Part shown: in pieces, positions 22,199-28,702 of the stretch
How positions within the stretch are numbered: position 1 is the first letter of the stretch
Layout: the number at the start of each line of letters is the position of its first letter
From: GCA-002282575 sp964493995
GTDB lineage: Bacteria > Pseudomonadota > Gammaproteobacteria > Thiomicrospirales > Thiomicrospiraceae
Direction: 5' to 3'
DNA: 28,702 nucleotides
Assembly (NCBI GenBank): GCA_964493995.1
Contig: CAZBQD010000025.1
Location: forward strand, 1-28,702
Translations under genes and position numbers: made by a program
Notes under the pieces: model-generated
What the model was told of the DNA's origin: nothing
Database searches by the model: none
The model's input: only the letters and a program-made list of their open reading frames with translations

Positions 22199-24340
22199 TC
22201 ATACCAACTCAATGCCCCGCTGACGCAAGGCCGATTCTATTTGCCATAGGTAGGAAGCTTTGACGCCGTAAGCATGACTGACCGCGCCTTGCTTAATCCA
22301 CACCAACAGCTCAAACGACATTTTCCCTTCTAACCCGCCTAACACCACTTGTGGCTGCCGACGCCCTTCTTGAATACTGTAAGGCACTTGTTTTGCCGCT
22401 TCCAATACGGCATCGACCACCATTTTTTTATCGGATGCTAGGCTAACACTAAACGGAATATGCACACGACGATATAAATCCGATAGCGTCCAGTTAACCA
22501 CCCGTCCCGAGGTGAACTCCGCATTAGGTACCACCACCTCTAAATTATCACCAGTGATGATGAGGGTGGAGCGCAGACTGATTTCTTTCACCGTGCCGGA
22601 AATACCCGAAGGCAACTCAATGAAGTCGCCCACTTTTAAGGTTTTTTCAAACATGACGATTAGGCCAGCGACAAAGTTCTTCACCACGTCTTGCAAACCG
22701 AAACCAATACCCACCGACAAGGCGCCAGCAATCCAAGCTAGGTTAGAAAAGTCGATACCCACTGATGATAGTGCGATCACCGTACCAAAAATCATAATCA
22801 CATAGTGAATCAATCGACCCAAGGTGTAAGCGGTATGACGAGCAATTTTTTCATTACGAGAAGCAACGGTCGTTAAGCCTTTACGCAACCAAAAGCTGAG
22901 CCACCAAGCAATCATAATGAACATCACCACGCGCAACAGACTTAAGGTCGTCACGGGGGTGTCGCCCACTTTGAACAAGCTGGTGGTGAGCAAATCGATG
23001 CTTTCATTCGTCACTTCACGCACAAATTGAGTGGTCGTATGCCAACGATTGCGCCAGATGCCATCGTGCTCTAACAGGAGAGCCACTTGCAACTCATCAA
23101 GGGTGGACAAGTCTTGTAGCAGACCATCGGCGCTTTTAAGCAGGGTTTGCTCATCCGACAAGCGTTGCAAACTCTCTTGATAGGCTCGTTTAACCTGACT
23201 CAGTTGCTTGGCAGTTAATTCCGATGGAGGTGTTTCACCCAGAGCTAAAAAATCGGATTGCACTTGCTCACGACGATGCTCAAGCTGGCTTTTCAGCTGA
23301 GCACGCAATGCCTCAAACACCTGCCAATCCTTTTGCCATGTCACTAAGGGGTCGCGCAGTTGTGTTTCCCAATCAAAGCCATTAAGAGAACGCGCCTTAA
23401 CATAAGCCAGCAATCGCTCATTCCATTGCACATACAAGCGCGCCATCAGCCATTCAATGTGCGCCGCCAAGGCATTCACCTGCTGGCTATGCGCCTTGCT
23501 TTGACTGAGGCTATCTGTTCCCCACACCAAGGCGGCACTGGCCTGAGCAGAACGTAAACTATCGACTCGTTTTTCGCTCTCTGTTTGCGACTTAGCCAAA
23601 TCGCTGGCAACTTGTTTCATGTCCTTATCATCAATCGACAAGCGTTGCGTCGCCAGTTGCCAGCGTTCACTTAGTTGAGCCGCTTGTTGCGATTCTTGTT
23701 CAACCGTTAAGCGCTGTATGCGAAAAGATTGATCGACCAGCAACCAAGCAAAACGTCGCTCTATCATCGTTAGCAAATGAGATAGGTTGATTTGCTCGCC
23801 ATCAGCCACATAAGCGGCAGCGGCATCGTCCGCCTCGCGCGCAATAGCATCGAGCTGAGTTTCAATCTGATTCAGTACATAGCGTTCTTTTTGCTGCGCC
23901 TGACGTGCCACCCGCACCGACTGCATCAGGTCTAACCACTGAGCCAGATCAATCGAGGCGACAGTCGGTGCTTCTGGGTTAACCACAGAAGGCTCTTTCG
24001 ACCGTAAATCGAGGTAAGCGTTGGCGTTTAAGCGAATGGCGTCCAATTGGTTAGCGTAAGCATCAGCCGACTGCGGAGCTTGCAGAGCGATTTCGTCCAG
24101 CAATCGGGCATTCAGCGCTTTAATGTGATTGCTTAAGGTGGCGGCATCGCTGCCCTCAAAGGCTCGCCACCAATCGGTTGGCAGGGCTTGCAGCTTCCAC
24201 TGTTCAATCGGCAGAGCCGCCGCGGCAGAGAGTGCCGGCTTTTCCGCAGCCGCCGCACTCATCGGCAGAGCAAGCAGTGGCAGTAAGCAGGCCAGCAAGG
24301 TCAAGCGCAGCCAGTTCAATAAGGGATTAACCCGGCTCAT
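22199..24340 (-). CDS. Large MscS-type mechanosensitive channel with periplasmic coiled-coil domain
   Basis: The 713-residue product has a signal peptide (LRLTLLACLLPLLALPMSAAAA, cleavage about 30). A long helical periplasmic region runs to about 440, rich in Gln, Leu and Ala (SQQAAQLSERWQLATQRLS). Three or four membrane spans follow (about 465-560). The MscS channel domain contains GALSVGIGFGLQDVVKNFVAGL (TM3 pore helix, about 540-562), then KTLKVGDFIELPSGISGTVKEISLRST and VVVPNAEF, typical of the cytosolic beta domain. It is similar in design to E. coli MscK/YnaI-like large channels but smaller than MscK or MscM (about 1,100 residues). It releases solutes on osmotic downshock. The ATG at 24340 has AGGG upstream and overlaps the end of the lpxL-like gene by 14 bases. 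Confidence 0.92.
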   Translation of the reverse strand: MSRVNPLLNWLRLTLLACLLPLLALPMSAAAAEKPALSAAAALPIEQWKLQALPTDWWRAFEGSDAATLSNHIKALNARLLDEIALQAPQSADAYANQLDAIRLNANAYLDLRSKEPSVVNPEAPTVASIDLAQWLDLMQSVRVARQAQQKERYVLNQIETQLDAIAREADDAAAAYVADGEQINLSHLLTMIERRFAWLLVDQSFRIQRLTVEQESQQAAQLSERWQLATQRLSIDDKDMKQVASDLAKSQTESEKRVDSLRSAQASAALVWGTDSLSQSKAHSQQVNALAAHIEWLMARLYVQWNERLLAYVKARSLNGFDWETQLRDPLVTWQKDWQVFEALRAQLKSQLEHRREQVQSDFLALGETPPSELTAKQLSQVKRAYQESLQRLSDEQTLLKSADGLLQDLSTLDELQVALLLEHDGIWRNRWHTTTQFVREVTNESIDLLTTSLFKVGDTPVTTLSLLRVVMFIMIAWWLSFWLRKGLTTVASRNEKIARHTAYTLGRLIHYVIMIFGTVIALSSVGIDFSNLAWIAGALSVGIGFGLQDVVKNFVAGLIVMFEKTLKVGDFIELPSGISGTVKEISLRSTLIITGDNLEVVVPNAEFTSGRVVNWTLSDLYRRVHIPFSVSLASDKKMVVDAVLEAAKQVPYSIQEGRRQPQVVLGGLEGKMSFELLVWIKQGAVSHAYGVKASYLWQIESALRQRGIELV

Positions 24341-25235
24341 ACACATCCCTACCATCGGCTTGTCGTTTCCAACGCTTATAATTCCAAATATATTGTTCGG
24401 GGCGTGCAGACACATAGCGGGCAATATCGGCATTCATCGCCGTGGCTGATTCCAGCGGTGAGTCGCTGCTAATCTCTGCGCTAGCCGGCAACACATGCAA
24501 GCAATAACCCTGCCCCCAAGCTAGGCGCTCACACCAGGTAAACAACACCGGCGCTTTACTCTTACTGGCCAAACGCCCCACTAGCACCATGGTGTAAGCC
24601 GATAAATCAAAAAAAGGCACAAACTCACCGCCATTATCACCTGGGTCTTGGTCGGGCAAAATACCGGCAATTTGATTCTGTTTTAAGGTTGAAAGCAAGG
24701 CACGCACACCCGACATATCCGTCGGTACCAGCTTGGCACCGGTGCGTTGACGTGCAGAGCGCACAAACTCCTCCACTTCGGGATAATCAGACGGTTGATA
24801 AAGACTGGCCATACCCTGTGTAGAAGCCCAAAACAAACCCGCCAACTCCCAAGCGCCAAAATGCGGGGTTAGCAACAACACCCCTTTGTTTTGTGCCAGC
24901 GCCGACTCCATGAGATGCAACCCCTTCACCTGTTTAATCTGCGCAAACAGTGCTTCGGGACTGGCTAGCCACATCCAGCCCAATTCACAGGCGGTTTTAC
25001 CCAATTCGGCAAAAAAGCGCTGCATCAGGCGCCAACGTTGCCACCGGCTCAACTGAGGAAAGGCAATACCCAAATTGACCCAAGTTACGCGCCTGTCTCG
25101 ACTGGGAAACAGCACATAAACCTGACCCAACAGCCAGCCCAGCCCATGCACCACAGGCAAAGGCAATCGACTTAATGCCGTTAGCAGACGAATAAACCAA
25201 TCGGCTTTACGCTGATTCGTCACGCGCACCCCCAC
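24327..25235 (-). CDS. lpxL: Lipid A late acyltransferase, LpxL/HtrB family
   Basis: LpxL-type enzymes transfer a secondary acyl chain from acyl-ACP onto Kdo2-lipid IVA at the inner membrane. The 302-residue product has an N-terminal hydrophobic helix (about 13-45), the catalytic motif H-x4-E (His125, Glu130 in LTPHFGAWE), and PDQDPGDNGGEFVPFF (about 195-210), typical of the family. Which acyl position is used (LpxL, LpxM or LpxP) cannot be decided from sequence. The start is uncertain: GTG at 25235 is used here, but other in-frame GTG codons follow at 25229 and 25223, the last with a G-rich stretch before it. It overlaps the end of ttcA, so it is translationally coupled. Confidence 0.9.
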   Translation of the reverse strand: MGVRVTNQRKADWFIRLLTALSRLPLPVVHGLGWLLGQVYVLFPSRDRRVTWVNLGIAFPQLSRWQRWRLMQRFFAELGKTACELGWMWLASPEALFAQIKQVKGLHLMESALAQNKGVLLLTPHFGAWELAGLFWASTQGMASLYQPSDYPEVEEFVRSARQRTGAKLVPTDMSGVRALLSTLKQNQIAGILPDQDPGDNGGEFVPFFDLSAYTMVLVGRLASKSKAPVLFTWCERLAWGQGYCLHVLPASAEISSDSPLESATAMNADIARYVSARPEQYIWNYKRWKRQADGRDVYEPG

Positions 25236-25965
25236 GATCGGCCATTAAAGGCGCCATCGCCGCTTGAATATTGGCAAATAATTGAGGATTTAACTGCGAC
25301 TCGGCCTGAAGCAGTTCTTTGATACGCGCTCGCTGTTGCGGCTTACTAAAACAAGCCGGGCAATTATCTTTAATCACCGGCAAATCGGCCGATTCAGCAA
25401 AAGCACGGGTTTGCGACTCACGCACCAACATGAGCGGACGAATGACACGCAAGTCACCGGCATCAATCACATAATTGGCTTTCATCGTCTGCAACTTGCC
25501 TTGATACATAATCGACATGAACAGGCTTTCCGCCATATCGTCTAAATGTTGACCCAAGGCGAGCACGCCATAACCTTCACGACGCGCCACTGAATACAAA
25601 ATACCCCGCTTCATGCGCGCACAAAAGGAACAGAAAGAATCGCCCTGCATACTCGATTCGGCTTGCGCCATAATGCCGTGACTTTCGTAAAAATACGGAA
25701 TCTCCAACTCAGCTAAAAACGCCGCCAAAGGAGAGGGGTCAAAACCGGGAATTTCAGGATCGACTGTACAAGCGGCCAACTCGAATGAAATGGGCGCATG
25801 TCTCTGTAAATGCTTCAGCACCAATAACAGCGTCAACGAGTCCTTACCGCCCGACAAGCCCAGCAACACTCGATCCCCTTCTTGGATCATCTGATGCTGC
25901 ACCACTGCCCTACCCACCACTTTTAACAGCGATTTGGGCAGGGTGTAAGGCTTATTTTTGCTCAT
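25207..25965 (-). CDS. ttcA: tRNA 2-thiocytidine synthetase TtcA
   Basis: TtcA uses ATP and an iron-sulfur cluster to thiolate cytidine 32 in tRNAs. The 252-residue product shows the PP-loop SGGKDS (38-43), and two CxxC pairs, CSFC (112-115) and CPAC (202-205), that bind the cluster. GQHLDDMAESLFM lies between them. It is shorter than the E. coli protein (311), mostly at the C-terminus. The ATG at 25965 overlaps the preceding gene by 14 bases and has no clear ribosome site of its own, so its translation likely depends on that gene. Confidence 0.95.
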   Translation of the reverse strand: MSKNKPYTLPKSLLKVVGRAVVQHQMIQEGDRVLLGLSGGKDSLTLLLVLKHLQRHAPISFELAACTVDPEIPGFDPSPLAAFLAELEIPYFYESHGIMAQAESSMQGDSFCSFCARMKRGILYSVARREGYGVLALGQHLDDMAESLFMSIMYQGKLQTMKANYVIDAGDLRVIRPLMLVRESQTRAFAESADLPVIKDNCPACFSKPQQRARIKELLQAESQLNPQLFANIQAAMAPLMADRGGARDESA

Positions 25966-26512
25966 GAATTTGCATTTGACCCACAGAGCAGGCTTGGGGT
26001 TTGGCTTCGTATAAATGATGGAAATTATAACGCCCTGACGCCGCCTGATGACGCCATACCGGCTGGCACTCGCCCGTGCCTAAGAACAATAAATCAGGCC
26101 ACGCCCCTTCCGTTTTCGCTTTTAACGGCTTGTAACCGCTAGCCGAAAACCCTAACTGACGTTGCACCTTGCCATCATCCGACTGAGTAAACAAATAAAC
26201 GCTTTGGCCGATTTTTCCCGAAGAACATTCGTTACCCACTAACAGCATCACTTCTTTCTTGCCGTCACCGTTCAAATCTAGCACTTCGGTTTTGTGCGGT
26301 ACCACACCACACTTAGCGTCTGTCATCTGACCCTTAGCGTTAGCTTGCCAACCGCGCTGCAGTAGCAACTCAGCCACCCCGGTTTGCAAGCTGTCAGCAA
26401 CACCGCTGGTACCGGCAAATACTGCTTTTTTCATCGTATCCGCATCAGCCGCTTGTGCTAACAACGGAGAAGTTAATAATAAAGTGACTGCCATGCCTAT
26501 GATCTGTTTCAT
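25952..26512 (-). CDS. Exported protein of unknown function with an Asp-rich calcium-like loop
   Basis: I do not recognise the family. The 186-residue product has a Sec signal peptide (cleavage near AQAADA, about 21). It contains DLNGDGKKEVMLL (about 79-91), a DxNxDG loop of the EF-hand/FG-GAP type that often binds calcium. Four cysteines in the mature part (AKCGVV, NECSSG, GECQPV, QACSVG) suggest two disulfides in the periplasm. GGAG about ten bases before the ATG serves as ribosome site. It lies three bases after the tauE-like gene and overlaps ttcA, inside a five-gene operon. A role cannot be deduced. Exported proteins with this kind of motif are sometimes surface or adhesion-associated, but that is only a guess. 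Confidence 0.75.
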   Translation of the reverse strand: MKQIIGMAVTLLLTSPLLAQAADADTMKKAVFAGTSGVADSLQTGVAELLLQRGWQANAKGQMTDAKCGVVPHKTEVLDLNGDGKKEVMLLVGNECSSGKIGQSVYLFTQSDDGKVQRQLGFSASGYKPLKAKTEGAWPDLLFLGTGECQPVWRHQAASGRYNFHHLYEAKPQACSVGQMQIHEQK

Positions 26513-26515
26513 CGA

Positions 26516-27286
26516 CTAAACTCCAAGTAATTGTGGAAGATTACGCCAAGCAATGAAGGCGCCCATAAACAATAAAAACACCGCAAACAAACGTCTTAGT
26601 AAGGCCTGAGGCAAACGACTATTCAAGCGTTGTCCCAACTGAGCGCCCGCAATCCCTAATAGCGAAAATAAGCCAATTAAGCCCCAGTCTAAGGATAAAT
26701 TCAAATCTTCTAATACGTGTAAATATTCCCAAAAACCGCTGGCCGACTTCATGGTAATAATAACCAACGAAGTACCCACTGCCACATTCATCGACAAGCC
26801 GCCCAGTAGCACCAAAGCGGGAATGATTAAGAACCCCCCACCAACGCCGACTAATCCTGTCAAGGCACCCACAATCAGACCATCTAGGCCGACCTTCCAA
26901 AAAGCGCGTGCTTCCGTGGGGGCATTGTCTAAATTAATGGGACGAAACATCAGCCACGCCGCCACTAACAGCAACACAGCAAACAACAACATCTGCATCC
27001 ACGAAGGAATGTAACGGGCAAAGTAAGCACCCAGCACGGCACCAACCATACCAGGCAAACCAAAAAACATGGCACTGCGCCAATCTACCAAGTCTTTGCG
27101 CGCATAGGCAAAGGCACTGACTAGGCTAATTAACCCGACAATCGCTAAGGAACCCGCAAAAGCGACTTTTTCGTCTTGACCGACCAAGTACACCAGCACA
27201 GGCACCGTTAAGATAGAACCGCCCGATCCCAGCAACCCCAGACTCAATCCAATTAAGATCGCACCCAGCCACGCCCAAATAACCAT
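26516..27286 (-). CDS. TauE/SafE family membrane permease
   Basis: TauE/SafE proteins are inner-membrane permeases; several are linked to export of sulfite or sulfoacetate and related sulfur anions. The 256-residue product has about eight membrane spans arranged in two halves: LGAILIGLSLGLLGSGGSILTVPVLVYL at the N-terminus and GALTGLVGVGGGFLIIPALVLLGGLSMNVAVGTSLV in the second half, the internally repeated family signature. The ATG at 27286 is chosen because the hydrophobic core starts there; a GGG-rich segment precedes it. Longer in-frame starts (27304, 27370) would add unlike residues. It is the first gene of the chain down to the MscS-type channel. In an organism with Sox enzymes, a role in sulfite export is plausible but not shown. 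Confidence 0.88.
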   Translation of the reverse strand: MVIWAWLGAILIGLSLGLLGSGGSILTVPVLVYLVGQDEKVAFAGSLAIVGLISLVSAFAYARKDLVDWRSAMFFGLPGMVGAVLGAYFARYIPSWMQMLLFAVLLLVAAWLMFRPINLDNAPTEARAFWKVGLDGLIVGALTGLVGVGGGFLIIPALVLLGGLSMNVAVGTSLVIITMKSASGFWEYLHVLEDLNLSLDWGLIGLFSLLGIAGAQLGQRLNSRLPQALLRRLFAVFLLFMGAFIAWRNLPQLLGV

Positions 27287-27379
27287 AATCAACCCACAAC
27301 GCATTTGACAACAAAGCCAGATTGTAACGGAATTTCGCCTTTTTTTCGAGCCGACTCGCGCGCTTATCACTATTTAAGC

Positions 27380-27408
27380 TTGACCTATCATAACCTGAGC
27401 GGCATAAT
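27380..27408 (+). promoter_or_regulatory. Strong sigma70 promoter for rpsT
   Basis: TTGACC (27380-27385) and CATAAT (27403-27408) are exactly 17 bases apart. Transcription would start near 27415, giving a leader of about 72 bases before rpsT. Confidence 0.85.
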
Positions 27409-27486
27409 ACTCGTTTTGCATTTTATCTCTTCCTTATTGATGGATTGCAAGCGTCTACGGATTACCCAATTTCAAAGGAAAACATC

Positions 27487-27756
27487 ATGGCCAATATCGT
27501 ATCAGCCAAAAAACGCGTACTGATTGCAGAACGTAACCGTTTAAGCAACGTTGCTCAAAAATCTAAAACGAAAACTCTCGTTCGTCGTACCTTAGAAGCG
27601 ATTGCAACGGGTGACCACGCGGCAGCAATGACTGCTTTCCGCACAGCACAAGCTCAAATCGACACCATTGCTCGCAAAAACATCATTCATAAAAACAAAG
27701 CGGCGCGCATGAAAAGCCGTTTGAATGCACGTGTTAAAGCGATGGTTGCTAAATAA
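27487..27756 (+). CDS. rpsT: 30S ribosomal protein S20
   Basis: S20 binds 16S rRNA in the bottom of the small subunit. The 89-residue product starts MANIVSAKKRVLIAERNRL and has the all-helical, very basic make-up of S20, with KSKTKTLVRRTLEAI in the middle and AARMKSRLNARVKAM at the end. Length matches E. coli S20 (87). AAAGGAAAA lies ahead of the ATG. It is a single-gene unit with its own promoter and terminator, divergent from the tauE-like operon; murJ and ribF, its usual neighbours, are not seen. In E. coli S20 represses its own translation; the leader here has not been analysed for this. Confidence 0.98.
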   Translation: MANIVSAKKRVLIAERNRLSNVAQKSKTKTLVRRTLEAIATGDHAAAMTAFRTAQAQIDTIARKNIIHKNKAARMKSRLNARVKAMVAK

Positions 27757-27785
27757 TTCCTTGTAATTGTTTTAGCATAAAAAAG

Positions 27786-27810
27786 AAGCCGACCTAGTGT
27801 CGGCTTTTTT
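27786..27810 (+). terminator. Intrinsic terminator of rpsT (and end of the toxin-antitoxin unit)
   Basis: AAGCCGAC (27786-27793) pairs with GTCGGCTT (27799-27806) around CTAGT and runs into TTTTTT to 27810. It is preceded by an A-rich stretch, so it can also stop minus-strand transcripts from the antitoxin gene that ends at 27821. Confidence 0.93.
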
Positions 27811-27820
27811 GTTGGGTGTT

Positions 27821-28108
27821 TTAAGCTTGGATTGCCGCCAAGGCATTAGGATTAGCTTCGACGATTTTCAGCAAGGCACGTGCAGGACCTGCAGGGCGTA
27901 CACGTTTCTGCTCCCAGTTTTGCAGCGTTTTGGGTTTAACACCAATAAGGTAAGCAAAACCTGCTTGCGACAGCCCTGTTTTTTCTCGAATTGCTTTAAC
28001 GTCTGGCTCTGGAAACTCTCGTACACGCGCAGTAACCGACTCACCACGCATATGTTTACCCATATCTTGCACGCTGGCTAAAAGCTCATCAAATTGTTGT
28101 TCATTCAT
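27821..28108 (-). CDS. Antitoxin of a RelE/HigB-type module, NadS-like HTH protein
   Basis: The 95-residue product has an N-terminal stretch with FDELLASVQDMGKHMRGE and a helix-turn-helix of the XRE type at about 37-75 (VKAIREKTGLSQAGFAYLIGV, then KTLQNWEQKRVRP). It ends in RALLKIVEANPNALAAI. This is the NadS/HigA-2 class of antitoxins, in which the HTH binds the operon promoter. The ATG at 28108 lies inside the end of the toxin gene, with AAGGAG at good spacing, so the two genes are coupled. It neutralises the toxin and probably represses the operon through the palindrome at 28433-28453. Confidence 0.9.
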   Translation of the reverse strand: MNEQQFDELLASVQDMGKHMRGESVTARVREFPEPDVKAIREKTGLSQAGFAYLIGVKPKTLQNWEQKRVRPAGPARALLKIVEANPNALAAIQA

Positions 28109-28424
28109 GATTGATCTCCTTTTCCATTACGGCTGCCAGTTTTTGCAGTTGATCTGGCGTTAAATCAGCTGCCACATTCTTGGCGTAAGCGTAAATCAAA
28201 TAACATTGCGACTGACTAACCCTGTGGTAATAAATCACTCTTGCTCCACCACGCTTGCCTCTACCGGTCAGTGGTACGCGTAACTTCCTTAATCCACGCC
28301 CACCCTGAATCAAATCACCTGCATTTGGGTTTTCTAACAGTGTGTTTTGTATGACTCGAATATCTTCATCAGAAAATAGACCGGCTGCACAGCGAATAAA
28401 AATAGGCAGTTCAATAAATATCAT
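28101..28424 (-). CDS. RelE/HigB-type toxin
   Basis: RelE/HigB toxins cleave mRNA on the ribosome. The 107-residue product begins MIFIELPIFIR and contains GGRGLRKLRVPLTGRGKRGGARVIYY (about 43-68) and CYLIYAYAKNVAADLTPDQLQ (about 74-94). The basic residues and terminal helix match the HigB-2 branch. The ATG at 28424 is preferred: family members start here, and the predicted transcription start is at or within a base or two of it. An upstream in-frame ATG at 28433 lies within the -10 box and would not be in the RNA. The toxin precedes the antitoxin and overlaps it by eight bases, the HigBA-type order. Confidence 0.88.
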   Translation of the reverse strand: MIFIELPIFIRCAAGLFSDEDIRVIQNTLLENPNAGDLIQGGRGLRKLRVPLTGRGKRGGARVIYYHRVSQSQCYLIYAYAKNVAADLTPDQLQKLAAVMEKEINHE

Positions 28425-28431
28425 GCTTAAC

Positions 28432-28460
28432 ATTATCCCCTAGAAGCGGATAAAAAACAA
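28432..28460 (-). promoter_or_regulatory. Promoter and palindromic operator of the toxin-antitoxin unit
   Basis: On the minus strand TTGTTT (28460-28455) and GATAAT (28437-28432) are 17 bases apart. Between them, TTATCC (28433-28438) and GGATAA (28448-28453) form an inverted repeat with further symmetry inside (positions 28440-28446). An antitoxin dimer bound here would cover the spacer and the -10 box and block transcription. Confidence 0.65.
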
Positions 28461-28489
28461 TAAACCTGCACGACAATAATTAGCACTGA

Positions 28490-28633
28490 GGATTTTGCAA
28501 ACACCCCACGCATCGTCCTGCATTGAGGTGTTCTTGCATAAACAGTGCCAAAAAAGCCACTGAACAGAAAAGCTTGCCTCTAGATTCGGAAGTCGAAGTT
28601 ATTGAGGGCGAAATCACTGAATTGCTGGCATAA
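28490..28633 (+). pseudogene. Possible 3' remnant of a protein gene
   Basis: This frame has no stop from 28490 to the TAA at 28631-28633 but also no ATG. Its last part reads SEVEVIEGEITELLA, which has the look of a real acidic C-terminal helix. No ribosome site or promoter is seen, and the upstream part has unlikely composition (many Cys, His, Pro). It may be the end of a gene cut by the insertion of the toxin-antitoxin unit, or chance. Confidence 0.25.
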
Positions 28634-28634
28634 A

Positions 28635-28658
28635 AAACCCCACACAGTGGTGGGGTTT
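28635..28658. terminator. Bidirectional terminator near the window end
   Basis: AAACCCCAC (28635-28643) pairs with GTGGGGTTT (28650-28658) around ACAGTG. On the minus strand the stem is followed by a run of six T, on the plus strand by TTTGTTT. It most likely ends a minus-strand gene whose last codons lie at the window edge. Confidence 0.85.
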
Positions 28659-28672
28659 GTTTGGGAACAGCA

Positions 28673-28702
28673 TTAATTAAGTACCTGGCTGCTTACACTG
28701 AA
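28673..28702 (-). other. Possible 3' end of a minus-strand gene entering from outside
   Basis: Two minus-strand frames reach stop codons here (TAA at 28675-28673 and TAA at 28679-28677), just ahead of the strong terminator at 28635-28658. One of them is probably the end of the next gene. Too little is visible to choose between them or name it. Confidence 0.3.

Noticed and set aside
28425..28433. Toxin start at the ATG at 28433
   Set aside because: It overlaps the predicted -10 box, and the protein family begins at the next methionine.
1..28702. CRISPR arrays, insertion sequences, prophage genes or integrase attachment sites
   Set aside because: No regularly spaced direct repeats, transposase or integrase frames were seen on either strand.

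Overview
The window looks like a stretch of core chromosome from a sulfur-oxidising gammaproteobacterium, plausibly of the Thiotrichales or a similar lineage. Three things suggest this: the order tRNA-Gln, prs, rplY, pth, ychF on one strand; the gammaproteobacterial outer-membrane set lpoA-yraN-dolP-bepA beside rsmI and rnpB; and a soxXYZA thiosulfate-oxidation cluster. Base composition is close to balanced. Coding density is very high, and nearly every ORF belongs to a recognisable family. The species assignment is inference.

Layout. 1-150: 5' part of RNase P RNA (minus strand, cut by the window edge) with its promoter. 147-4737: rsmI, divergent from lpoA-yraN-dolP-bepA (envelope biogenesis and quality control). 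4917-7143: soxX, soxY, soxZ, soxA, closed by a clear intrinsic terminator. 7256-7891: queE with its own promoter, convergent with ychF. 7963-11702 (minus): ychF, pth, rplY, prs and tRNA-Gln(TTG), with several structured intergenic regions. 11723-13945 (minus): rlmL. 14050-16523 (plus): an unknown exported protein, a DedA membrane protein and ispB. 16534-22047 (minus): a methyltransferase, gmhA, then a response regulator (REC-DUF3369), a sensor histidine kinase, an outer-membrane beta-barrel protein and a small PstS-like periplasmic protein, tightly packed. 22199-27286 (minus): a five-gene chain of tauE-like exporter, exported unknown, ttcA, lpxL-like acyltransferase and MscS-type channel. 27380-27810: rpsT with a strong promoter and terminator. 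27821-28460 (minus): a toxin-first type II toxin-antitoxin module with a palindromic operator inside its promoter. The end of the window holds a bidirectional terminator and possible gene remnants.

How the parts relate. SoxXA attaches thiosulfate to the SoxYZ carrier in the periplasm. SoxB and SoxCD are not in the window, so the pathway must be completed elsewhere or be of the branched type. The TauE-like permease could export sulfite or a related sulfur anion, but its link to Sox is only inferred. The best candidate for an undescribed system is the operon at 16534-20751. Its kinase, its non-DNA-binding regulator, its barrel protein and its small binding-protein-like periplasmic protein are translationally coupled, which suggests one sensory device spanning the envelope. 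The remaining interest lies in regulation: a hairpin between soxZ and soxA, terminator-like hairpins just ahead of rplY and of the methyltransferase, a long palindrome after rplY, promoters embedded in neighbouring genes, and an apparently leaderless toxin transcript.
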